Source: Halorussus salinus (GTDB lineage: Archaea > Halobacteriota > Halobacteria > Halobacteriales > Haladaptataceae). Taken from it: 64,000 nt of DNA. The position numbers and the translations under genes are program-made. The first letter of the stretch is position 1; every line of letters begins with the position of its first letter. Below, in pieces: positions 7,425-15,009 of the stretch. Location: positions 439,077 to 503,076 of the forward strand of contig NZ_ML974128.1 of the NCBI RefSeq assembly GCF_004765815.2, read 5' to 3'. A model generated the notes under the pieces. It was not told where the DNA came from, did not search any database, and was given only the letters and a program-made list of their open reading frames with translations.

Positions 7425-8378
7425 ATGTTCACGCGGTTCTCGATACCGACGCCGTTTCAGGTCGGCCCGGTCAACGCCTACCTCGCTGGCCGGACGCTGG
7501 TAGACCCCGGACCGGGTAGCGAAGAGGCGTGGGCCGCCCTACTGGACGAACTCGAATCTCAGGACATGGGACCGACCGACATCGAGCAGGTGCTGGTGAC
7601 CCACGCCCACCCCGACCACTTCGGACTCGCCAAGCGACTCCGCGAGGAGGGCGCGCGCATCGTCGCCAGCCCCACTACCGCGGAAATCATCGCGGACTTC
7701 GAGGCCCGCCTCGACTACGAGCAGTCGTACTTCGTGGACTTCTTCGAGACCCACGGGATGGCCCGCTCGACGGCCGAGACCATCACCGACCTGCCGGAAG
7801 TGTTCCTCAACGTCGCGCCCGGCGTTGAGACCGACACCACCCTCGGCGACGGCGAGACCGTCGAGGTCGCCGACACGCAACTCACCGCCGAGGCCGTGCA
7901 GGGCCACGCGACCGGCGAGACCATCTTCACCTACGAGACCGACGGGAGCCAGCGCGCCCTCGTCGGCGACCACGTCCTCCCCGACATCACGCCCAACCCG
8001 CTCCTCCAACCGCCCGCCGACGACGGCGGTGAGCGACCCCGCGTCCTCCCGGCGTTCAACCGCTCGCTCTCGAACCTCCGCGAGCGCGAGTTCGACCGAT
8101 TCCTGCCGGGCCACCGCGAGGAGATAACCGACCCGAACGGCCGCATCGGCGAGATTCTCTCCGCCCACGAGGAACGCACCGCGAACGTCCTCGAAATCGT
8201 GGAGAACGGCCCGACGACCGCAGTCGAGGTGATGGAGGAACTGTTCGACGACCTGCCCGCGACCGAGTACTTCTCGGGGATGAGCGAGGCGGTCGGCCAC
8301 CTCGACGTACTGGACGAGCGCGGCGAGGTCTCCTCGCGCGAGCAGGGCGGCGTCGTCGTCTGGGAGGTGGCGGAGTGA
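7425..8378 (+). CDS. Metallo-beta-lactamase-fold hydrolase
   Basis: A 317-aa protein with an MBL domain over about residues 1-230. The metal motif THAHPDHFG (H60, H62, D64, H65) and the following GHATGE and GDHVLP segments supply further ligands. A C-terminal winged-helix-like tail (EIVENGPTTAVEVMEELFDD) is typical of the glyoxalase II/LACTB2-like branch, which hydrolyses thioesters or other esters. Its stop overlaps the adenine deaminase GTG by four bases, so the two are likely co-expressed. The true substrate is unknown. Confidence 0.9.
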   Translation: MFTRFSIPTPFQVGPVNAYLAGRTLVDPGPGSEEAWAALLDELESQDMGPTDIEQVLVTHAHPDHFGLAKRLREEGARIVASPTTAEIIADFEARLDYEQSYFVDFFETHGMARSTAETITDLPEVFLNVAPGVETDTTLGDGETVEVADTQLTAEAVQGHATGETIFTYETDGSQRALVGDHVLPDITPNPLLQPPADDGGERPRVLPAFNRSLSNLREREFDRFLPGHREEITDPNGRIGEILSAHEERTANVLEIVENGPTTAVEVMEELFDDLPATEYFSGMSEAVGHLDVLDERGEVSSREQGGVVVWEVAE

Positions 8379-10150
8379 ACCGCCTCCAATCAGTTGCGCT
8401 CGGCGACGAGGACGCGGATATCGTCATCACCGGCGGCCGAGTCTGCCTGCCGGAGAAAGGCGAGTTCCAGTCGCGCGACGTGGTCATCGTGGACGACCGG
8501 GTCGCCGCGCTCCCCGAGGACGCCACCCCGGTAATCGGCGACGACACCCGCGTCATCACCGCGACGAACCGCGTCGTCGCGCCCGGATTCGTGGACGCCC
8601 ACACCCACCTCGACCTCCACCAGACGTTCGAGAACGCCTACCACTACGCCATCGAGGGCGGCACGACCACGGTCGTCTCGGAGGTCACGGGCTACGGCCC
8701 GGCGTTCGGCGCGGAGGGCGTCGAGCAGTTCCTCGCGGCCACGTCCTACCTCCCGGTCCGGGTTCGCGCCGTCGTCCCGCCCCAACCCCTGCTCGATACG
8801 TTCGAGCCTCCCCGAGCAGACGACGACGAGGCCGACGCCCTCGCGGACCTGCTGGCCGACGACCGCGTGGTCGGCGTCGGCGAGACCGACTGGATTCACG
8901 CCGTGGGTCGGGACACCCCCGCGGAACTCCTCTACGAGCGCGCCGACGCGGAAGACAAGACCGTCTCTGGCCACGCCGCGGGTTGCTCGGGCGAGAAGCT
9001 GTCCGCCTTCGCCACGATAATCGACGACGACCACGAGGCCATCTCGGGCGAGGACATCGTGGAGCGCGTCGAGAACGGAATCCACGCCATCGGGCGATAC
9101 GGTTCGATTCGCGACGATATGGAGGCTATCGGCGACGCCTACCCCGCGGTCCCCACCGCGGAACTCTCGCTCTCGACCGACGGGATGTGGCCCCGCGAAC
9201 TCATCGGCGAGGGGTACATGGACGCGGTGGTCCGCCGGGCCATCGAGGAGGGTGTCGAACCCGCCGACGCCATCCGGATGGCGACGCTCAACCCGGCGCG
9301 CCACTTCGGGTTGGACGACGAGGGCGTCGGGTCGCTGTCGCCCGGTAGCGTCGCCGACGTGATTCTCATCGACGACTTGGACGAGGTGAACGTCACGACG
9401 GTTCTCAGCGGCGGCGAGGTCGTCTACAACAAGGGCGAGTCGAAAGTCGCGCCCCGGAGCCACGAGTACCCCGACCACTTCTACGACTCGGTGAACGTCT
9501 CGACGGACCCCGAGCAGTTCCGGGTGCCCGCCGACGCCGCCAGCGACGGAACCGGAAGCGGGGAAGGGAGCGACGCCGACGCCCGAGCGGGCGCGGTCCG
9601 CGCCGTCGAGTACCAACAGGGCCTGCTCTCGGGCGAGACGACCGTCGTCCCGCCGGTCGAGGGCGACGAACTGCTCGCGGACCCCGACGAGGACATTTTG
9701 AAGGCGACACTCCTCGACCGCCACCGGAACGGAGACGGAACGGGCTTCACCGGCTTCGTGACCGGTCTCGGCATCGACTCGGGTGCGGTCGCGACCACGC
9801 TGGTCTGGGAGACCACGGGCGTCCTCGCCATCGGCGCGGACGACGACGAGATGCGGACCGCGGTCGAACGCGTCGCCGAGATGGGCGGCGGGTGGGCCGT
9901 CGTGGACGACGGCGAGGTCGTCGCGGAACTCCCGACCCGCGTCGCGGGCGTCTGCTCGGACCTCGAAGTCGAGGAGACCGCGAAGCTCTACGACGCCGTG
10001 GAATCGGGCCTCCGGCGACTCGGTGCCGACGCCGACCGGCCGATGCTCGCGGTCCAGACCATGACGTTCCCCGGCGTCCCGAAACTCAAGTTCTCCTTCT
10101 CGGGGTACGCCGACATCCTGAACCGGGAAGTAGTCGGACTGACGCCCTGA
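8375..10150 (+). CDS. Adenine deaminase family amidohydrolase
   Basis: A 591-aa protein matching adenine deaminase, which converts adenine to hypoxanthine in purine salvage. The N-terminal amidohydrolase barrel has PGFVDAHTHLD (metal ligands H76, H78), VGVGETDW, VSGHAAGCSG and the STDG loop. The C-terminal domain includes GGGWAVVDDGEVVAELP and MTFPGVPKLKFS. A stretch at about residues 388-405 is Ser/Gly/Asp-rich and looks like an inserted linker. GTG start overlapping the MBL gene stop. The family also contains relatives of uncertain specificity, so the substrate is inferred. Confidence 0.9.
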   Translation: MNRLQSVALGDEDADIVITGGRVCLPEKGEFQSRDVVIVDDRVAALPEDATPVIGDDTRVITATNRVVAPGFVDAHTHLDLHQTFENAYHYAIEGGTTTVVSEVTGYGPAFGAEGVEQFLAATSYLPVRVRAVVPPQPLLDTFEPPRADDDEADALADLLADDRVVGVGETDWIHAVGRDTPAELLYERADAEDKTVSGHAAGCSGEKLSAFATIIDDDHEAISGEDIVERVENGIHAIGRYGSIRDDMEAIGDAYPAVPTAELSLSTDGMWPRELIGEGYMDAVVRRAIEEGVEPADAIRMATLNPARHFGLDDEGVGSLSPGSVADVILIDDLDEVNVTTVLSGGEVVYNKGESKVAPRSHEYPDHFYDSVNVSTDPEQFRVPADAASDGTGSGEGSDADARAGAVRAVEYQQGLLSGETTVVPPVEGDELLADPDEDILKATLLDRHRNGDGTGFTGFVTGLGIDSGAVATTLVWETTGVLAIGADDDEMRTAVERVAEMGGGWAVVDDGEVVAELPTRVAGVCSDLEVEETAKLYDAVESGLRRLGADADRPMLAVQTMTFPGVPKLKFSFSGYADILNREVVGLTP

Positions 10151-10192
10151 AAAATCGGGTGCAGGTTCGGATTCGCTCTCGGTCTCGCACGC

Positions 10193-10486
10193 TCAGTCTT
10201 CCAGCATCTCCTCTTCGGCCCCCGACTCCCCGCCGCCCTCCTCGGGCCTCCGAGCAGTCGCGGGTTCCTGTTCGGCGTACCGTCCCTCGGGATGCTCCCG
10301 AATGGTGCGAATCTGCTCGTACGGGAAGAAGTTCCGGCCCTCCTCGCGGTTCAGCCAGACTCCGGTGTCGTAGAACTCCAATTCGTGGCCCTGAACCGGC
10401 GACGTGACCACTCGTTTGCCCCCCTGTTCGCCGTCCCGCTCGCCGTGTCGTTTGACGAGGTACACGGAGTAGATACTCTCGGGCAT
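10193..10486 (-). CDS. Conserved haloarchaeal protein of unknown function
   Basis: A 97-aa protein starting MPESIYSVYLVKRHGE at 10486; the frame continues far upstream, but those codons overlap the divergent promoter and the next gene. The core reads VVTSPVQGHELEFYDTGVWL followed by NREEGRNFFPYEQIRTIREH, suggesting a small beta-rich fold. It ends in a Glu-rich tail with low complexity. I do not recognise a characterised family. It is convergent with adenine deaminase and divergent from the NmrA-like gene. Confidence 0.75.
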   Translation of the reverse strand: MPESIYSVYLVKRHGERDGEQGGKRVVTSPVQGHELEFYDTGVWLNREEGRNFFPYEQIRTIREHPEGRYAEQEPATARRPEEGGGESGAEEEMLED

Positions 10487-10534
10487 CGCAGAGGGAGTAC
10501 GCCACAGGCGTCGATAAGTGTGTGGGATGCTATC

Positions 10535-10560
10535 GTTAGCCAATTTACTTAAGCCCGCGT
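10535..10560 (+). promoter_or_regulatory. TATA-like promoter of the NmrA-like gene
   Basis: The segment gccaatttacttaagccc lies 25-40 bases before the ATG at 10580 in a GC-rich context. The ttacttaa core fits a haloarchaeal TATA box giving a short leader. The divergent gene at 10486 could share this region. Confidence 0.5.
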
Positions 10561-10579
10561 CCGTCGCATCCCCGCTACC

Positions 10580-11455
10580 ATGTCCGAAACCGTACTGGTG
10601 ACCGGCGCGACCGGAACGCAAGGCGGCGCAGTCGCAGACCACCTGCTGTCGGGCGACCACGGCGACTTCGAGGTCCGCGCGCTCACTCGCCACCCTGACG
10701 GCACCGCGGCCCGCGAACTCGCGGAGCGCGGTGCCGAGGTCGTGCAGGGCGACCTCTCGGAGAAGAACACCCTCCGACCCATCGTCGAGGAGGCCGACGC
10801 CGTGTTCGGCGTCACGAACTTCTGGGAACACGGCTACGACGACGAAATCGACCACGGCACGAACCTCGCGGAAGTCGCCGACGAGGTGGGCGTGGACCAC
10901 TTCGTGTTCAGTTCGGTCGGCGGTGCCGAGCGCGACACGGGCATCGCTCACTTCGACTCGAAGTGGGAAATCGAGGAGCGCATCCGGGACCTCGACCTAC
11001 CCGCGACGGTGGTCCGCCCCGTTTTCTTCATGCGGAACTTCGAGGGAGCGCGCGAGGACATCGAGAACGGAACGCTGGCGAACGCCCTCGCGGAGGGCGT
11101 CTCGCTCCAGATGATAGCGCCCGACGACATCGGCGGGTTCGTCGCCGAGGCGTTCGCCGACCCCGACCGCTACCGCGGCGAGAGCTACGAACTCGCGGGC
11201 GACGAACACACCCTCGAAAGCGCGGCCGAGACCTTCTCGACGGTGCTGGACCGCGAGGTAGAGGCGGTCCACGTCCCCATCGACGAGTTCCGCGAACAGA
11301 TGGGCGAGGAGTACGCCGTCATGTTCGAGTGGTTCAACGACCACGGCTACGAGGCCGACATCGAGGCGCTCCGGGCCGACCACGACGTGGCGTTCACCGA
11401 CCTCGAAACCTACCTCCGCGAACGCGGGTGGGGGTCGGCCGACCGCCCCGACTGA
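10580..11455 (+). CDS. NmrA-like NAD(P)-binding protein
   Basis: A 291-aa atypical short-chain dehydrogenase. The N-terminal Rossmann motif VLVTGATGTQGGAVADHLL binds dinucleotide. ALTRHPDG, GDLSEKNTL and FGVTNFWEHG follow the NmrA/HSCARG pattern, and HFVFSSVGGAERDTG replaces the usual Tyr-Lys catalytic pair. Such proteins often sense NAD(P)H redox state or reduce quinones. No adjacent partner gives a clearer role. The start ATG is preceded by a good TATA box. Confidence 0.88.
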   Translation: MSETVLVTGATGTQGGAVADHLLSGDHGDFEVRALTRHPDGTAARELAERGAEVVQGDLSEKNTLRPIVEEADAVFGVTNFWEHGYDDEIDHGTNLAEVADEVGVDHFVFSSVGGAERDTGIAHFDSKWEIEERIRDLDLPATVVRPVFFMRNFEGAREDIENGTLANALAEGVSLQMIAPDDIGGFVAEAFADPDRYRGESYELAGDEHTLESAAETFSTVLDREVEAVHVPIDEFREQMGEEYAVMFEWFNDHGYEADIEALRADHDVAFTDLETYLRERGWGSADRPD

Positions 11456-11479
11456 GCGACCGACGGCTCCGAGCGACGG

Positions 11480-11791
11480 CTACTGCGACCGGAGCCGCGA
11501 CAGCGGACCGGTCCCGGCGGCTTCCTCCTCGGCTTCGGCGGCCCGCCGCGCCCGCCGGTCCTGCAGTCGGTTGTACGCCACGCCCGCGCCGATGACGAAC
11601 GCCATGATGGCCAGCGACCGGAGCTTCGGCTTGATGGCCGGGCGCTCGCGCTCTTGGCCGCCGTCGGTCGCCGACTCGTCCCCACCGGCCCCCAGCGAGA
11701 GCGAGCGAGAGGCGGTCTCCTCGTCGTCGCTTCCGGGACTCACCGACCAACTGAACTCCGAATCGTGAAAGTGGATTTCGAGAATTCCCAT
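11480..11791 (-). CDS. Single-TM haloarchaeal protein
   Basis: A 103-aa protein: an N-terminal MGILEIHFHDSEFSWSVSPG beta-type segment, an acidic linker (residues 22-50), a short transmembrane helix (about residues 58-74, LRSLAIMAFVIGAGVAYN) and a basic tail with an Arg-rich helix. The frame extends far upstream, but M at 11791 starts the coherent protein. It is a convergent neighbour of the NmrA-like gene. Function unknown. Confidence 0.7.
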   Translation of the reverse strand: MGILEIHFHDSEFSWSVSPGSDDEETASRSLSLGAGGDESATDGGQERERPAIKPKLRSLAIMAFVIGAGVAYNRLQDRRARRAAEAEEEAAGTGPLSRLRSQ

Positions 11792-11932
11792 GCCCCGTAC
11801 CTTCGCCGAGCGCGAACTTAGCGGTTGGGGCGGCGACCGAATCCCTCCGACGTGGGTTTCGACGCTCCTAACGAAACCGACCGACGAAACGCTTCCGTGA
11901 CGTTCATTACCACAGGCTGATTCCTCGCAGGT

Positions 11933-12997
11933 ATGGACGAACGACACCGCGAATTTCTCGACGACTTGCTCACGACCGCCAGTCCGTCCGGCTTCGAGGC
12001 CGACGTGCAACGGGTGTGGGTCGAGTACGTCTCGGAGTTCGCCGACGAGGTGCGGACCGACGAGTACGGGAACGCAGTGGCGGTCGTGGAGGGTAGCGAC
12101 CCCGCCGTCGCGTTCACCGGGCACGCCGACGAAATCGGCCTGATGGTCAACGGCGTGGACGAGGAGGGCTTCGTCCGCCTCTCGCGGGTCGGCGGCACCG
12201 ACCGCACCGTCTCGAAGGGCCAGCACGTCGAGATTCACACCGACGACGGCGTGGTCCGCGGCGTCGTCGGCCAGACCGCCATCCACCTCCGGGACCCCGA
12301 GGACGAGGAGCTAGAGGACATCGCCGAACAGCACGTCGATATCGGCGTCGAGAGCGAGGCCGAGGCCCGCGAACTCGTGGACGTGGGCGACCCCATCACC
12401 TTCGACACGCCGGTCCGCGAGTTGGAGGGGACCCGGATGGCCGCCCGCGGGATGGACAACCGCGTCGGCATCTGGGTCGCCGCGGAGGCCGCCCGCCGCG
12501 CCGCCGAATCGGACGTGGACGCGACCGTCTACGCGGTCAGTACGGTCCAAGAGGAGTTGGGAAAGCAGGGCGCGAAGATGGTCGGGTTCGACCTCCCGGT
12601 GGACGCCGCGCTCGCGGTGGACGTGACCCACGCGGTCGATTCGCCCGACCTCGGCAAGGAGAAAGACCAGCACGGCGAAGTCGAGTTGGGCGCAGGTCCG
12701 GTCGTCTCGCGGGGTTCCTCGAACCATCCCGAGGTCGTCCGCGCAGTCCGCGACGCCGCCAGCGAACGTGACCTGCCGCTCCAGTTGCAGGCCGCCGGGC
12801 GAGCGACCGGCACCGACGCCGACGCCTTCTACACCTCGCAGGGCGGTATCCCGTCGCTGAACGTCGGCCTGCCCAACCGCTACATGCACACGCCCGTCGA
12901 GGTCATCGACACCGACGACTTGGACGCCGCCGCGGACCTCCTCGCGGCCTTCGCCGAGGAGTCCGCGGGCCGCGACGAGTTCGCCGTGGACATTTGA
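11933..12997 (+). CDS. M42 family metallo-aminopeptidase
   Basis: A 354-aa protein of the tetrahedral aminopeptidase family (M42), dinuclear metal enzymes that trim short peptides in the cytoplasm. The metal and catalytic residues are all in place: H64 in FTGHADEIG, D175 in GMDNRVG, E207/E208 in VQEELG, D230 in AVDVTHA, and H319 in YMHTPVE. Length is normal. In haloarchaea it probably helps recycle proteasome products. It stands alone between divergent neighbours. Confidence 0.95.
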   Translation: MDERHREFLDDLLTTASPSGFEADVQRVWVEYVSEFADEVRTDEYGNAVAVVEGSDPAVAFTGHADEIGLMVNGVDEEGFVRLSRVGGTDRTVSKGQHVEIHTDDGVVRGVVGQTAIHLRDPEDEELEDIAEQHVDIGVESEAEARELVDVGDPITFDTPVRELEGTRMAARGMDNRVGIWVAAEAARRAAESDVDATVYAVSTVQEELGKQGAKMVGFDLPVDAALAVDVTHAVDSPDLGKEKDQHGEVELGAGPVVSRGSSNHPEVVRAVRDAASERDLPLQLQAAGRATGTDADAFYTSQGGIPSLNVGLPNRYMHTPVEVIDTDDLDAAADLLAAFAEESAGRDEFAVDI

Positions 12998-13029
12998 ACT
13001 AATGGTAATCGGTCCCGGTGTCAATCTGC

Positions 13030-13046
13030 TATAAAATTACTTATTA
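13030..13046 (+). promoter_or_regulatory. A/T-rich promoter of the HNH-membrane gene
   Basis: tataaaattacttatta lies 32-48 bases upstream of the ATG at 13078. It is a strong archaeal TATA-type element in an otherwise GC-rich region, which suggests independent expression of this gene. Confidence 0.6.
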
Positions 13047-13077
13047 GTTTCAGCGAACGAACGGTATTCGTAACGGA

Positions 13078-13641
13078 ATGTCTACGGAGCGCCAGCACCG
13101 GAGTCGGTACCTTCGGGCGTTCGTCTTGGAGCGTGACGACCACACGTGTCAGTCGTGTGGAGTTACCGGTGCTGAACTGACCCGGTCGGGTCTTCACATC
13201 CATCACATCGAACCGGTCTACAGCGGCGGTCAAAACGCGCCATCGAATCTCGTCACGCTTTGCCCGCAGTGCCACGTAGAGTGGGACGAAATAGAGCATC
13301 CACCGCTGGTTCCCGAAACGTCGATTTACCACCGAACGCTCGACTCACACAGTCACTTACGTTCCGAAGTCAGGGAGACACGTCGGTTGCTCGTCTTGGT
13401 TGTGTTAGCATCTCTTCTTGACGATGGTGAGAAGTCGTCCGAGTTGTCCGAGGAGAAGAAAAAAGGCGTTCGACTACTCCTCGCCGCTTCGGTTGCGATG
13501 TCGGTCGGTATTCCGTCCGGAGTCGCTTTCACGGCCGGTCTCGGAGTCGGCGTCGGTATTTCGTCGTTCGCGGCGACTTCTTACCAACTCGACGACTATT
13601 ACGAGATAAAGAAGAAGCAGACCCTCGACGGAGACGACTGA
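13078..13641 (+). CDS. HNH endonuclease-domain protein with membrane tail
   Basis: A 187-aa protein. Residues 15-70 form a zinc-bound HNH domain: CQSC (C24, C27), the HIHHIEPVYSGG core (H42, H43), N57, and CPQCH (C62, C65). Residues about 132-168 are strongly hydrophobic and Gly/Ala-rich (VRLLLAASVAMSVGIPSGVA onward), enough for one or two membrane helices, with a shorter hydrophobic patch at 103-113. The C-terminus is Lys-rich. HNH domains cut DNA; membrane anchoring is uncommon. Third-position GC is lower than in the neighbours, consistent with transfer. The role is unknown; a defence or plasmid-barrier function is possible. Confidence 0.85.
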   Translation: MSTERQHRSRYLRAFVLERDDHTCQSCGVTGAELTRSGLHIHHIEPVYSGGQNAPSNLVTLCPQCHVEWDEIEHPPLVPETSIYHRTLDSHSHLRSEVRETRRLLVLVVLASLLDDGEKSSELSEEKKKGVRLLLAASVAMSVGIPSGVAFTAGLGVGVGISSFAATSYQLDDYYEIKKKQTLDGDD

Positions 13642-13695
13642 GGACTCCGCGTCGAGGCGACGGTTTGACGTTCGGTATCGACGTACTCTCGGTTC

Positions 13696-14991
13696 GTGAA
13701 TCTTCCCTACGGCGACGCGACCATCGACGTATCGCTTCCGGACTGCAACGTCACGGTCGCCGACCCGCCCGGCGGCGACCCCGTGGACCCCCGCGAGGCC
13801 GCCGAGGAGGCCATGGCCGACCCGCACGGGCCACCGCTGTCCGAACGGGTCTCCTCGGCGGACGAGGTGGCAATCGTCGTGACCGACGTGACCCGCGCGA
13901 CGCCCGACGACGTGCTGGTCGATTTGCTCGTCGCCGACCTCCGCGAGGCGGGCGTCTCGCGCGACCAAATCTCCGTCGTGGTCGGTCTCGGTCTCCACCG
14001 GCCGATGACCGACGAGGAGTTACGGACCGCGCTCGGCGGGTACGCCGACCTCGCGGAGAACCACGACGCCGAGGCCGCGGAAGTCGTCGGCGAAGTCGAG
14101 GGACCCGACGACGAGTTCGTCCCCGTCGAGTTGAACCCGACCGTCGCCGAGGCCGACGCCGTGGTCTCGACCGGGATGGTCGAACCCCACCAGTACGCGG
14201 GGTTCTCCGGCGGTGCCAAGACCGTCGCCGTCGGCGCTGGCGGGGAGTCGCTCATCCGCTACACGCACGGTCCCGCGATGCTCTCTCGGGAGGGCGTCCG
14301 CTTGGGCCGCGTCGAGGGCAACCCCTTCCGCGCGATGCTCGACCGAGCGGGCGACGCGGCGGGCGTGGACTTCTGCCTGAACGTGACCCACGGTTCCGCG
14401 GGTCTCCTCGGGGCGAGCGCGGGCGACCACCGGAAGGTCGTTCGAGACCTTGCAGAGCTATGCAAAAGAAACATTTCTATTTCTTTAGACCAGACGTACG
14501 ATGCCGTCGTCGCTGGCGTCGGCGCGCCGAAGGACGCGAACCTCTATCAGGCGACGCGGGCCGCGACGTACCTCGCGTTGGGCGACTACGACCCCCTCGC
14601 GTCTCCGGCGCGTCACGCCGGAGACGCGAGCCAGCGGGAAGGCGGTTCGGGTACGAGCGGTCGCATCGTCGTCCCGGCCCGCTTGCAGGAGGGCGCGGGC
14701 GAGGGCACGGGCGAGAAACGCTTCTACGACTGGCTCAGCGGTGCCGAGAGCGCCGACGCCCTCTACGACGAGATGCGGCAGGGGTACGAACCCGGCGCAC
14801 AGCGCGCGTTCGTCGTCGCCCGCGTCCTCCGGGAGTACGACCTCTACGTCACGAACAGCGAGTCGCCCGAGGTCGTCGAGGAGTGCCTGATGCACGCTCG
14901 GGAGTCGGTCGTGGACGCCGTGGAACCCGGAAGCGACGTGTTAGTCGTCCCGGACGCGCTCGACACGTTGCTGACGAGCGCGGAGTCCTGA
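13696..14991 (+). CDS. larA: LarA-family nickel-pincer racemase/epimerase
   Basis: A 431-aa protein of the lactate racemase A family, which uses the nickel-pincer nucleotide cofactor to racemise 2-hydroxy acids. Expected residues are present: H101 (GLGLHRPM), H165 (VEPHQYAGFSGG), K175 (GGAKTVAVG, the cofactor-linking Lys position) and H191 (RYTHGPAM). GAPKDANLYQATRAATY is the C-terminal signature. GTG start. Two oddities: an A/T-rich, rare-codon island at about 14455-14490, and a perfect 15-bp hairpin at 14596-14630 encoding a non-conserved linker. No larB, larC or larE is nearby, so cofactor supply must come from elsewhere. The substrate may not be lactate. Confidence 0.9.
   Translation: MNLPYGDATIDVSLPDCNVTVADPPGGDPVDPREAAEEAMADPHGPPLSERVSSADEVAIVVTDVTRATPDDVLVDLLVADLREAGVSRDQISVVVGLGLHRPMTDEELRTALGGYADLAENHDAEAAEVVGEVEGPDDEFVPVELNPTVAEADAVVSTGMVEPHQYAGFSGGAKTVAVGAGGESLIRYTHGPAMLSREGVRLGRVEGNPFRAMLDRAGDAAGVDFCLNVTHGSAGLLGASAGDHRKVVRDLAELCKRNISISLDQTYDAVVAGVGAPKDANLYQATRAATYLALGDYDPLASPARHAGDASQREGGSGTSGRIVVPARLQEGAGEGTGEKRFYDWLSGAESADALYDEMRQGYEPGAQRAFVVARVLREYDLYVTNSESPEVVEECLMHARESVVDAVEPGSDVLVVPDALDTLLTSAES
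14596..14630. repeat. Perfect 15-bp hairpin inside larA
   Basis: The arms ctcgcgtctccggcg and cgccggagacgcgag are exact reverse complements around the 5-base loop cgtca. It keeps the reading frame and encodes a Pro/Ala/Ser/Arg linker that interrupts the otherwise conserved C-terminal part of LarA. The structure could be a small palindromic insertion. Confidence 0.7.
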
Positions 14992-15009
14992 CGGGCGCGC
15001 GGCGCGTGA

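Noticed and set aside
14455-14630. A frameshift or decay in larA
   Set aside because: Despite the A/T island and hairpin, the frame is intact and the conserved NLYQATRAATY region lies between them in the right frame.
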